A stretch of DNA of 64,000 nucleotides from Betaproteobacteria bacterium. Lineage in GTDB: Bacteria > Pseudomonadota > Gammaproteobacteria > Burkholderiales > Burkholderiaceae_A. Under the pieces are notes generated by a model. That model saw nothing but the letters and a program-made list of their open reading frames with translations, was not told where the DNA came from and did not search any database. Below, in pieces: positions 16,235-24,806 of this stretch (the stretch's first letter is position 1; each line of letters opens with the position of its first letter). The translations under genes and the position numbers were made by a program. The DNA lies in NCBI GenBank assembly GCA_028139135.1, contig JAOINB010000002.1, forward strand, positions 82,412 to 146,411, in the 5' to 3' direction.

Positions 16235-17106
16235 TCCCCTCTCCCAAGTAAATTTTCGCAAGGATCCTCCCTTGAGACAGCCTCGGTCAGCCAAATATAA
16301 TCAGTGTCCGCGTCTTTAAACAGTTTTTTAATGACACTGTCTGTCGTTTCGAAAAGCCTATCTATTTCTAAAAATGCAATCGAAACAACATGGCTACTAG
16401 GATTTATTTTTTTTAATATTTGCGGGACTCCATAATCTCGTCTTACGTGTCCGTTGCCAGCTATCACAATAGCAGGAGCAACTGCAGTAGCTATTTGAGC
16501 TAAGCTAGCATCTCTATACCGTTGGACCTTAAACATAAAACTCAAAAGATCCCCCTCAACGACCCCGCAGTGACCCGCAACTAAATCATTGATAAGTTTA
16601 TCTTTTGATTGACTGTTAAGGACACTTTTATCAACAAGAGGATTCAGTGTATCTGACAGTGAAAACTTCTTCCCTAAATAAATATTATTAATATCTTCGT
16701 GAGATAAATTACCTCCGAAGACGGGCAAACTTAACTCTTCAAATTTTTTATATAAAACTTCATGAACTGGCCAACTCCAAGATTTTTTATTAAAACCGAT
16801 AATCTCAAGATCTTCTAATAGACTCCCGGAGTAAGTAATCTCATTTCCAGAAGACAAATGTTCTGATACAATCACAAATTTTTCGCTCTGGAGTTTACCT
16901 ATTAAATCTGCTCTTGCTCTGTGCTGAAATAGATTATCGTGGATTTCACCTAACAAAATAATATCAGCGTTATGCATGGCAGAAATTAAATCCTGTAAGT
17001 TGACCTGATTTTTTGTTTCGTACTCAAAAATTATCTCATTCCCAAGTAGGTTGCATGGAATTAAAAAAAATAATGTAATTAAGAAATGGGAACAAAATCT
17101 TTTCAC
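16231..17106 (-). CDS. ChaN-like (DUF399) secreted protein
   Basis: 291 aa with an N-terminal signal peptide (FLITLFFLIPCNLLG). The DIILLGEIHDN motif, a conserved QHRARADLI segment and the late AIVIAGNGHVRRDYGVP motif define the ChaN/DUF399 family, whose studied member binds haem. It is the first gene of the run leading to bchI and bchD, so a role with tetrapyrroles in the envelope is possible but is inference. The signal sequence contains a cysteine (IPCN), but no clean lipobox. The 111-bp gap before it shows no convincing operator. Confidence 0.8.
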   Translation of the reverse strand: MKRFCSHFLITLFFLIPCNLLGNEIIFEYETKNQVNLQDLISAMHNADIILLGEIHDNLFQHRARADLIGKLQSEKFVIVSEHLSSGNEITYSGSLLEDLEIIGFNKKSWSWPVHEVLYKKFEELSLPVFGGNLSHEDINNIYLGKKFSLSDTLNPLVDKSVLNSQSKDKLINDLVAGHCGVVEGDLLSFMFKVQRYRDASLAQIATAVAPAIVIAGNGHVRRDYGVPQILKKINPSSHVVSIAFLEIDRLFETTDSVIKKLFKDADTDYIWLTEAVSREDPCENLLGRGD

Positions 17107-17217
17107 CTTAGCAAATCCTTATTTTATTAAGGTTCTGTTTTTATGCGTACTAATTGCTTCTCCAGCCTACTAATGATTGACAAAGCATGGCTGACGACGA
17201 GATGTATAATTAAAGAA

Positions 17218-17616
17218 TTAGTGTAAAGTTCTCGGAATCTGAAGATGAAAAACCGGAATTTCTGTATCAAATGGTGTTCCATCCTCTGCAACCATTTTGT
17301 ATTTTCCCTGCATTGTTCCAACTGGTGTCGATATAACAGCACTACTTGTATACTCAAACCCTTCTCCAGGCTCAATAATTGGCTGCTGTCCAACAACCCC
17401 ATCACCTACGACCTCCTGAACATCTCCATTCGCATCTGTAATCTGCCAGTACCGACTAAGTAACTTCACGGGGTGCCCACCCGTATTTAAAATTCTAATG
17501 GTGTAAGCAAAAACATATTTGTCAGCCTCCGGGGAAGAGTGTGCCTCCAAATATATGGGCTCCGCTTCAATCTCACATAAATATTTAATTTCATTATCTT
17601 CAGACTTCAACACCAT
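17218..17616 (-). CDS. apaG: ApaG domain protein
   Basis: About 132 aa, usual length. EPGEGFEYTSSAVISTPVGTMQGKYKMV and the C-terminal IPVFHLQIPRTLH are the conserved ApaG segments. It has an immunoglobulin-like beta fold and was linked to cobalt/magnesium sensitivity in enterobacteria, though the biochemical role is unsettled. The ATG at 17616 has GGAG 6 nt upstream and is preferred to the TTG at 17628. The gene lies only 18 nt after the AttH-like gene. Confidence 0.95.
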   Translation of the reverse strand: MVLKSEDNEIKYLCEIEAEPIYLEAHSSPEADKYVFAYTIRILNTGGHPVKLLSRYWQITDANGDVQEVVGDGVVGQQPIIEPGEGFEYTSSAVISTPVGTMQGKYKMVAEDGTPFDTEIPVFHLQIPRTLH

Positions 17617-17634
17617 GATACTCTCCAAAAAAAG

Positions 17635-18828
17635 CTAACTCCCGATTAATAGGGGTGCTGCATAACCGGTAAGCTCAAGATACCCGAATCCTATCTCTTT
17701 TTTACCGGAAATCATAGTGACAGCTCCTTCCCAATAATAATTCCCCGTGCTCTGCAATGCATCGACTTCCTGGTCACTCATTAACGGAATTATACCGTAT
17801 TCAACCTTATTAATAAAAATTGACTGTTCAACAGGGTAAATAGCCCCGGACCTTGGTGACCTCCAGTTTTTTCTAGTACTCCAAATTATCTCGTTTTTAT
17901 TTTTTAATTCTCCAACCTTTTGATTACCAAAAATACCATTAAACTCATGAATAAATTTCTTTTGTTGAGACTTATCGATAAAAGAATAATCGCTCCAACC
18001 GATTGAACCATCTTGTTTTCTTATTTTGAAAACCATCAAACTAGAACCATCAATTAAATTAATTCCGATCCAGTCCCAGCCTACAAAATCATCCATTAAA
18101 AGTTCACTCATCCATTCATGGTCCAACCAACCGATTCCGGACACTTTCCTATACTTCTTTTGATTAAAACCTAATTCACCGTTAATTGTTAAATTGGGCC
18201 TGCTGTAATAATAGCTCGCGTAATTCTTATTTGGACCCTTTTGGGAAAAACCATTTTCGCCATTCAGTACGGGGAACATGCGATATCCTAACTTTCCAGG
18301 AGGAGTGATTATCAAATTTAAATTAAATTTTCTTTGATTTATCCTTAAAAAATATTTATCCGCTTTTTCTTCCCTGAAGAATAAAATATCCTCGAATTGA
18401 AGTCGCATGTCTTCTTTCTTTACATCCACAGGACCTATCCCTGGTCTACCAATTTTTTGAGCCGTAAATAACTTGTTCTGGTTAGGATCCGAAATTGAGC
18501 AGTGCACAAAAACTATTTGAGAAGAATCAAATGATGTATTTTCTTGAAATCTATATCTGGTACCTAAACGAAAGAAAGTTATCTGAAAACCATATGATAA
18601 AGACATATCATTTAGCCAGCCAGTAAGGTACCACCACTCTAGACGGAATGAAGGATGAGAACCATGATCATTAGGAAAACGAATTATTTTTCCAGGCTTT
18701 ACTTTTTCCCACAATATTTCACCATAATCGTCTGCCTCCGTTTTTTTTAAAAATAAAATATTTGAATAAGCAAAGAATGGAATACCGAAAAATATTGGTG
18801 AACTCAAAAATTTACGGCGACTAATCAT
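17635..18828 (-). CDS. AttH/CrtC-fold secreted protein of an ABC system
   Basis: 397 aa. A twin-arginine signal (SRRKFLSS plus a hydrophobic stretch) indicates folded export to the periplasm. DHGSHPSFRLEWWYLTGWL and IGWLDHEWMS are hallmarks of the lipocalin-like AttH/CrtC fold. Carotenoid 1,2-hydratase CrtC shares this fold, but here the gene directly follows an FtsX-type permease and ABC ATPase, the AttEFGH arrangement, so AttH is the better call. The substrate of such systems is not established. Confidence 0.85.
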   Translation of the reverse strand: MISRRKFLSSPIFFGIPFFAYSNILFLKKTEADDYGEILWEKVKPGKIIRFPNDHGSHPSFRLEWWYLTGWLNDMSLSYGFQITFFRLGTRYRFQENTSFDSSQIVFVHCSISDPNQNKLFTAQKIGRPGIGPVDVKKEDMRLQFEDILFFREEKADKYFLRINQRKFNLNLIITPPGKLGYRMFPVLNGENGFSQKGPNKNYASYYYSRPNLTINGELGFNQKKYRKVSGIGWLDHEWMSELLMDDFVGWDWIGINLIDGSSLMVFKIRKQDGSIGWSDYSFIDKSQQKKFIHEFNGIFGNQKVGELKNKNEIIWSTRKNWRSPRSGAIYPVEQSIFINKVEYGIIPLMSDQEVDALQSTGNYYWEGAVTMISGKKEIGFGYLELTGYAAPLLIGS

Positions 18829-18850
18829 ATGAATCCTTTATTTTGATAAT

Positions 18851-21439
18851 TTAATACAAGTTTCTCTTTTTAAAGTAGGCAAAGTATGCAAACGTCGAGA
18901 TAAGTATGCTAGTGAAAGCTAAAAGCACAATTAGCAAAATATCTTTTAGAGGAAATTCAAAATCAAGAGTCCAGAAAAAAGTCTGTGGGTTGACTTTAGC
19001 AATTAGGATAATACTGATCAAAATGCCTACAAACACCGAGGATATTATTGAGATAAGACCTACAAAAGCTTGCTCTGAAAGTATCTGTTTTAGAATCAAA
19101 TTATTTTGATGTCCTATCTTTTTCATTAGTTTAAGCTCCTGCTCCCTAGATTCGATCTGACTACTACACGAACATGCCACAGAAAAAATACAAACAAAAA
19201 GTGAAACTAAAAACAATACATACGTGATAGAAAATGTTTTATCAAAAATAAGTAAGGACAGCTTCTTGATATTAGTGTTATCAGATATTTTGAATGAGAT
19301 ACGGTCTCCTATTTTGGCTTCGAAACCATCCTTGAACTCCTGAATCCTTTTCCCTTCTTGTAAATCGATTGCATAGTGGGAAATCTCTCCATATTCTGAG
19401 AGTGCAGGATATTCAGCAGTGGATACTGTTAAACTACCATGTTGACGACCATAATCTCTGTATCTCCCTAAAACAAAAGCTTTGAAAGATCCTTCTTTAA
19501 AATTTAAGTCAAAAGTATCATACAAGTTTAAATTGTACCTCGCCAAAAACCCTTCAGATGCGTATAAATATAACTGGCCTTGATTGTTATTGTTTCTAAT
19601 GTACATATCTATTGATCTTGGATCTGTGCTAACCATTGGCAAAGTCGAAAAAGTGTCTTTATAAAAAAATTGTTTCAAGATTACCGGCACCGAAGAAAAG
19701 CTATTTTTGAAAGAAACGCGCGACACTCGAACAAGTTCAAAATTATCTACCGCCTCATTTGATTCTAAAGCCGTATAAATATAAGAGATGTCATCTTTCG
19801 AAAGATTTTTCCCTACACTGATATAACAATCAGATTCCAAAACCTTATCCAACCACATAATTAATGAATCGCGAAAACTGTGGACCATGATAACCATGGC
19901 TATTGTTAGCGAAAGGCTCGCAATAATGGTCCTAACAACGTTAGAGTCTAGTCTACTGTCGCTTGATAACCTATAAAAAGCCAACATTAGCCAACCCTTT
20001 GTTGAAATAAAAGAAGGACAAAAATTTACAACTTTTTTTGCAACAACGGGAATGAAAGAAGGAAGGAAAACTATCGGAGTTAATAATAAAAAAAAGATTC
20101 CCAGATAAGGGCCGACTGCTATTCCTTGGATCGGCTCCATGCTGGTAAATATGCCTACAAGGAAAAGAAGAATGATGAATCCAGATTTCCCTCCAAAAAT
20201 GGTATAAACTTTTTTACTTTTAAAAAGTTTTATTTTTGTCTGAAATAAATTTAATTTAAAAAAAATAATGATTGTTGCTAAAATCCCAGAAATTACCCCG
20301 AGTGTCCAGTAGGAGAACAAGTTTACGTATGTTAAATTTACATCAGTAAAGCCTTGGAAAATTAAGCCCTCACCCTGAATATCTCCTAACTCTTTACCGA
20401 AAATTATTGCTATTAATATTCCACTTAAAACACCTATTACGCTGGCTACAGAAGTGAACAGAATATTTTGAGACAGAACAAGTTGAAAAAGCTGGATATC
20501 TCTACCTCCGATCTGGTTCATTAATTCAAGGTTTTTTCTTTGCTGCTGTAATGACAAGTCCACAATCGCGTAAAGCAGGAAAAACGTCACAAATAATGTT
20601 GCGATTCCTAGAACAAATAAATTTCCTCGATAAGCAGAAGATAATTGAGAAATTTCTTTCTCTCTGGATTGCGAGTCTAGAATTCGAATTTGCTTATCAA
20701 GCTGATTTGCTTGTAAGAATTTTAGCAAGGCGATTTTGGTTTTTTTTAAATTTGAATCTGCCTCTAATCTTATATCTATCCGGCTCAACGTTTTTGACTT
20801 TTTGAGAATAGTCTGTAAATTCCCTATGTCCATTATCACTACGTTACTAAGATGCTTACTTTGGCTGACAGCTATAGGAATCAAACTTTTTACGCCAAAT
20901 CGCGTATTCAGATGCAGTTTTTTATCCGATAAACTTAAATCGTCAAAAATATCTGAAGAAATGATTGCGGAATTTTCTGACAATAAATTGATAAATGACT
21001 CATTATCTTCTGTGGCAACACCTTGGTCACTTAAATGCCGAATTCCCTGGAAGAAAACCGGGGTTGTGCCAGCTGCTCTGAAAATATCTACTCCCAGAAC
21101 TTGAAACTTTTTATCCAGACTACCTGACCAATTTTGATAGCTTAAAACGGGACTCGCTGCTGCGATCCCCAACTCATTTTTGACGGATGCTAATTTGTTG
21201 AATAATTCCTCTTCGAATTCACCATTTAGAGAAACTAAATTTATATCAGCAAAGCCATTCAATAAATTTGCACTTCGTGCCATTTGGTTTATTGCAGACT
21301 TGTTGATTACTTCGACAGCAGTAATAAGTGAAACGCTCGCTGCTAGAGCTAAAATAGTAAGTGTCCATTTCAGTTTGTGTTTACGAAACACACCAGCAGA
21401 AAAATGATACAAGAGAAACAGGAAACTTTGAATAGACAA
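18851..21439 (-). CDS. FtsX-type ABC permease (AttF/AttG-like, two permease units)
   Basis: 862 aa, starting at a TTG. It has an N-terminal helix, a large periplasmic domain, three helices with the FtsX-typical LMNQIGGRDIQLFQLVLSQN junction, a second helix set, a second periplasmic domain and a final three-helix unit with LKLMKKIGHQNNLILKQILSEQA. This is the MacB/LolC-like layout with both halves in one chain. It lies between the AttE-like ATPase and the AttH-like protein in one transcription unit, and probably extracts or exports a hydrophobic substrate at the membrane. Confidence 0.85.
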   Translation of the reverse strand: MSIQSFLFLLYHFSAGVFRKHKLKWTLTILALAASVSLITAVEVINKSAINQMARSANLLNGFADINLVSLNGEFEEELFNKLASVKNELGIAAASPVLSYQNWSGSLDKKFQVLGVDIFRAAGTTPVFFQGIRHLSDQGVATEDNESFINLLSENSAIISSDIFDDLSLSDKKLHLNTRFGVKSLIPIAVSQSKHLSNVVIMDIGNLQTILKKSKTLSRIDIRLEADSNLKKTKIALLKFLQANQLDKQIRILDSQSREKEISQLSSAYRGNLFVLGIATLFVTFFLLYAIVDLSLQQQRKNLELMNQIGGRDIQLFQLVLSQNILFTSVASVIGVLSGILIAIIFGKELGDIQGEGLIFQGFTDVNLTYVNLFSYWTLGVISGILATIIIFFKLNLFQTKIKLFKSKKVYTIFGGKSGFIILLFLVGIFTSMEPIQGIAVGPYLGIFFLLLTPIVFLPSFIPVVAKKVVNFCPSFISTKGWLMLAFYRLSSDSRLDSNVVRTIIASLSLTIAMVIMVHSFRDSLIMWLDKVLESDCYISVGKNLSKDDISYIYTALESNEAVDNFELVRVSRVSFKNSFSSVPVILKQFFYKDTFSTLPMVSTDPRSIDMYIRNNNNQGQLYLYASEGFLARYNLNLYDTFDLNFKEGSFKAFVLGRYRDYGRQHGSLTVSTAEYPALSEYGEISHYAIDLQEGKRIQEFKDGFEAKIGDRISFKISDNTNIKKLSLLIFDKTFSITYVLFLVSLFVCIFSVACSCSSQIESREQELKLMKKIGHQNNLILKQILSEQAFVGLISIISSVFVGILISIILIAKVNPQTFFWTLDFEFPLKDILLIVLLAFTSILISTFAYFAYFKKRNLY

Positions 21440-21448
21440 TAAACTACC

Positions 21449-22147
21449 CTACGAAAGTAAATTACTTTCCTCTTCAATACCTTTGGAATGAAGAGTAAGT
21501 ACTCTCTGCATTCTTTTAGCAACATTTTTTGAGTGAGTTGCGAGAACCAGTGTAGTACCTCTAGCCTTAGCCGTGTTTATCAATAATCGAATAACAACAT
21601 CACTGTTTTTCGCGTCTAAACTTCCAGTTGGTTCATCTGCTAAAATTATATCCGGCGATTTAAAAAATGCTCTTGCAATACAAATCCTCTGCTTTTCTCC
21701 CCCAGACAAAGCATCTGGATACCTATTGAAAAGGTGAGACACATTCAACGAAGCCATTAATTCTTTTGCCCTTTCCTCGATTTTTCCCAGACCTAAACTG
21801 TCACCCATCAAACCAGGTAACATAATATTTTGGCAACCAGTTAAATGATCAATAAGATAGTAATCTTGAAAAACGAAACCTATTCTGTCTTTCCTCACAT
21901 TTTCAGCATCCAATTCAGGCTCATCAACATGATCACTAAAAAAACCAATGTTACCGCTATTTATTGGAATAAAGCCCGCAATGGCATTTAATAAGGAAGT
22001 TTTTCCGATTCCTGACTCTCCCGTGAGAGCGATGGTTTCGCCGGGTTTGATTTTTAAAAACAAGTTACTGTAAAGTGGCTCCTGGTCGCCATAACTACAT
22101 TCTAAGGACTCTATTTTTATACCTGTAGCCAAAAGATGTGCTAACAA
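21449..22147 (-). CDS. ABC transporter ATPase (AttE/LolD-like)
   Basis: 232 aa with Walker A GESGIGKTS, Q-loop FQDYYL, signature LSGGEKQR, Walker B IILADEPTGSLD and the H-loop histidine in ATHSK. It belongs to the MacB/LolD class that powers FtsX-like permeases, and the permease follows after 9 nt. The start is uncertain: the track uses a TTG that overlaps the protease stop, and no strong ribosome binding site is visible. Confidence 0.92.
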   Translation of the reverse strand: MLAHLLATGIKIESLECSYGDQEPLYSNLFLKIKPGETIALTGESGIGKTSLLNAIAGFIPINSGNIGFFSDHVDEPELDAENVRKDRIGFVFQDYYLIDHLTGCQNIMLPGLMGDSLGLGKIEERAKELMASLNVSHLFNRYPDALSGGEKQRICIARAFFKSPDIILADEPTGSLDAKNSDVVIRLLINTAKARGTTLVLATHSKNVAKRMQRVLTLHSKGIEEESNLLS

Positions 22148-23172
22148 GCCATATTACATTTCCCCTCAGCAACTCCCTGAGGGTCAACAAATTCAAGCGC
22201 TTCTCTCACTTTTTTTAAATTTGCACCATCACCTACCAATGCTAAAACATTTGCCATCGTAAATAATGCATTCGCGTCGAGAGGATTATAACTAAGTGCC
22301 TTTTCAAGAGCTCTCTTTGCCTCCTGATTTCTTCCTAATCCGTGAAGAACTTTTCCATACGAAAGCCACGAGTCAAAATTTTTTGGCTCTTCTTTAATCC
22401 ATTTTGATGTCAGTCTGAGGGCAGCCTGAACATTGCCATCTTCCATATATTGTGAAAATTGCAAAAATACAGGTTGCTCGGCTAAATCTTTTTCCCACAA
22501 AGTCAACCCACTTATCACATCAACTTTTTCTGCACTTCGTTTTCGCAGATTATGGAGCCAGTCACTTGGAAGCGCATAGTAGCTTCCCGAATGCCCGGCT
22601 GAAAAAAAGGTAGTGATTCCTATTAATCTGCCCCTACTATCAAACAATCCACCGCCACTCCCACCAGAGGAGAAGCCCGCAGTAGTCTTTATGACTAGAC
22701 TGTCTTCGTAAGGGTGAAGCCCACTAACACGCCCTTCAGTAAAAAACGCGTCTGCCCCTCCTGGATACCCATAAAAATAGGCATAATTACCGACCCGTAA
22801 CTCAGAAGGATCTCGTAATTCAACTGCGGGCAATATAAGCCCTGGCGCCTTTAAAAGACACAAATCTTTAAAAATATCCACTTTCTGACTGTCAACAGGA
22901 TACCGTAAAGCGCCTTTCATAACAGTTATTCTCTGGCTTCGGCGGACAACATGACAATTTGTTAAAACTTCCTCCTTACCCACTACAACGCCAGAACCTG
23001 CGTAAAGCTTACCTCCTGCGGGAGCTAATATCTTCACAACACTTACCGACAGCTTCGCATAAAACTCAGAAGACAATTTCGGTTCCTCCAGAACATCTCC
23101 GAATGCTGCGAGCGGCAAACTTAAAAGAATTTGAACCAAATTTTTACAGTACTTAGAAATGCAGTTTACCAT
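22141..23172 (-). CDS. Secreted trypsin-like serine protease with TPR tail
   Basis: 343 aa with a signal peptide (ILLSLPLAAFGD). The protease domain spans about residues 40-210 with the triad His in TNCHVV, Asp in FKDLCLL and Ser in SSGGSGGGLFD. The C-terminal 110 residues contain two or three tetratricopeptide-like repeats (SWLSYGKVLHGLGRNQEAKRAL, LFTMANVLALVGD). No PDZ domain is seen, so it is not a standard DegP. It ends at CNMAC. It overlaps the ABC ATPase gene and is probably co-transcribed with it. Confidence 0.88.
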   Translation of the reverse strand: MVNCISKYCKNLVQILLSLPLAAFGDVLEEPKLSSEFYAKLSVSVVKILAPAGGKLYAGSGVVVGKEEVLTNCHVVRRSQRITVMKGALRYPVDSQKVDIFKDLCLLKAPGLILPAVELRDPSELRVGNYAYFYGYPGGADAFFTEGRVSGLHPYEDSLVIKTTAGFSSGGSGGGLFDSRGRLIGITTFFSAGHSGSYYALPSDWLHNLRKRSAEKVDVISGLTLWEKDLAEQPVFLQFSQYMEDGNVQAALRLTSKWIKEEPKNFDSWLSYGKVLHGLGRNQEAKRALEKALSYNPLDANALFTMANVLALVGDGANLKKVREALEFVDPQGVAEGKCNMAC

Positions 23173-23173
23173 T

Positions 23174-23527
23174 TTATTTTTCCCATTCGCTTTCCAATAC
23201 TCTCCACTCTTGCTTACCTTTTGAGACTAGCGAGCAGCCTAACGCTTCGGGTTCAGCGCCTGGCATAAGAACTGACCTTCCCCGATCCGCAGTCCGATTG
23301 TTCATGTACCACCTTTCCAACAGAACCTTAATTTTCCCAGTAGAGTGGGTGTTAGAAATATAAATCATTACTCCGCCTCTAATTACACATTTTGCGTCAA
23401 AATCTGTGGAAAACTTCAAAAAAGAAGCTGGATCTTCTTCAGCCAACAACTCCGTGCACGAAAGTGATAGCGATAAACCTACCGATAGCCACTTCAATGT
23501 ATATGAGTGTTGAGATATCATATTCAT
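23174..23527 (-). CDS. Small secreted protein of unknown function
   Basis: About 117 aa from the ATG at 23527; the longer ORF start overlaps the region upstream of the divergent gene and delays the signal peptide. A signal sequence (LKWLSVGLSLSLSC then LLAEED) is followed by a compact domain with cysteines in DAKCVIRGG and ALGCSLV and a conserved-looking IKVLLERWYMNNRTADRGRS stretch. I do not recognise the family. It is immediately upstream of the protease gene and divergent from another small secreted protein. Confidence 0.7.
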   Translation of the reverse strand: MNMISQHSYTLKWLSVGLSLSLSCTELLAEEDPASFLKFSTDFDAKCVIRGGVMIYISNTHSTGKIKVLLERWYMNNRTADRGRSVLMPGAEPEALGCSLVSKGKQEWRVLESEWEK

Positions 23528-23593
23528 TTGAGGATAGATTGGGGCGCAAGTTCCTTTGCTTATAAATAATATGGTCCACAGGTCAAACATCAA

Positions 23594-23974
23594 ATGAAAC
23601 CCATAAGATCACCTTTGGCTTTTCTTTTTTTTACGTGTCTGTTGTTGACAAACAGCAGCAATATTGCAGATGATACCGTTGAGAATAGTTTTAACGTAGC
23701 TGGCCAAATGGGGTTCATGAAATTCGTAATTATTCCTGCAGAAAAACAAAGTGATGTTGAATTCCACCGGAAAATAGTAAGAAAGATATGTATTCAAGGT
23801 GAAACGTGCTTTTTAAATTTCTTCACAAATTCAAAAAATGCCCCAGAAAATTTACCTTTAGACGATCGGATTTTGGCTGAACCGACCCTTATGTATAAGT
23901 ACTCCCCTAAACACAGAAATGAAATTGAAGACTGGAGTTGCCGGCTTAAGCTACCCATCAAATCATGCTTTTGA
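23594..23974 (+). CDS. Small secreted cysteine-containing protein of unknown function
   Basis: 126 aa with a clear signal peptide (LAFLFFTCLLLTNSSNIAD). The mature part has four cysteines (KICIQGETCFLNFF, DWSCRL, KSCF), suggesting disulphides in the periplasm. It is the only plus-strand gene in a minus-strand block, lying between the divergent small secreted gene and the convergent SoxYZ-like gene. I cannot assign a function. Confidence 0.7.
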   Translation: MKPIRSPLAFLFFTCLLLTNSSNIADDTVENSFNVAGQMGFMKFVIIPAEKQSDVEFHRKIVRKICIQGETCFLNFFTNSKNAPENLPLDDRILAEPTLMYKYSPKHRNEIEDWSCRLKLPIKSCF

Positions 23975-23984
23975 CCAAATTAAA

Positions 23985-24803
23985 TTAATTTTGAACGGCT
24001 AACGCTTTTTCAAATATCATATTCTCTGAATCTAACACCTCAGCTCTCAGACTATCTTTGCCTGTTGGTGTGAAGAAAAAGCGAATATTAGGATTCTCAC
24101 TAATCGCAAAATCAAGTTTTGCAGTCAACAACGTTTCTTCACTATGAAAAACTTTTATTTCTTTTACAAATCTAGGAGGAACATAAAGCCGTGTCACCTG
24201 ATCCATCTGCATTCCAGAAAAATTTGGGTGTGACACCATAACTTGAGCTCTAGCTGGTTTCCCGACCTCTATTCCAGACTCAGTTCTTATTTTCATCCTA
24301 CCAAGTCTCGCCAAAGCCGCTTCCTGGTCTTTGCCGGCAGGAGCAGAGCAACCCCCTGATGCTCTGACATATCTGTGAGCCATATGTAAGTCCCCGTTGT
24401 TTAATTCAGCAACAGCTCTCACAAAGGTATACTCCTCAAGCCGGACACGCGTTTCTATATCAGCCCTGCCTGCCTTTTGGCTTAATGTAAATATGCCTGC
24501 AATGGGAGTTGGATTTCTATCTATTAAAAGATAGATCTTTTTTATATAGTTTTCCGGACTCTGCGAAATTTTACTTTTTATTGATATTGGAACTACAGCA
24601 GCATCCTCTGCTCGGAAAGGTGCTTCTATAGCGATAATATTACTCGAAGCTACTATTTTTTTGTCGCCGAACAGGCTTGACTTCAAATTCTTCCATTCAG
24701 CAGTAGCGGGGTTCGGGGCCTCTTTCCCTACCGCTTGGAATGAAAAGCCAATAAATAAACAAAGCAATAAAACCTTAGATATCCTTGTTAGAGACATATC
24801 CAT
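23985..24803 (-). CDS. SoxYZ-like fused carrier protein (quinoprotein-associated family)
   Basis: 272 aa with a signal peptide (VLLLCLFIGFSFQAVG). The N-terminal part resembles SoxY and ends in ASGGCSAPAG, which carries the single swinging-arm-type cysteine. The C-terminal part (MVSHPNFSGMQMDQVTRLYVPPRFV) resembles SoxZ. Such SoxYZ fusions are described as carriers found with quinoprotein dehydrogenase genes. GGAGG lies 9 nt before the ATG and the start is 3 nt after the metallohydrolase stop, so the two are one operon. In the SoxY cysteine motif the following residues differ (GGCSAP rather than GGCGG). Confidence 0.85.
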   Translation of the reverse strand: MDMSLTRISKVLLLCLFIGFSFQAVGKEAPNPATAEWKNLKSSLFGDKKIVASSNIIAIEAPFRAEDAAVVPISIKSKISQSPENYIKKIYLLIDRNPTPIAGIFTLSQKAGRADIETRVRLEEYTFVRAVAELNNGDLHMAHRYVRASGGCSAPAGKDQEAALARLGRMKIRTESGIEVGKPARAQVMVSHPNFSGMQMDQVTRLYVPPRFVKEIKVFHSEETLLTAKLDFAISENPNIRFFFTPTGKDSLRAEVLDSENMIFEKALAVQN

Positions 24804-24806
24804 AAC

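Noticed and set aside
17127-17405. 92-aa minus-strand ORF overlapping apaG
   Set aside because: Out-of-frame shadow of apaG.
17635-18828. Carotenoid 1,2-hydratase CrtC in the photosynthesis cluster
   Set aside because: The fold is shared, but a twin-arginine signal and a direct ABC permease/ATPase neighbourhood fit AttH, and the gene is separated from the crt genes.
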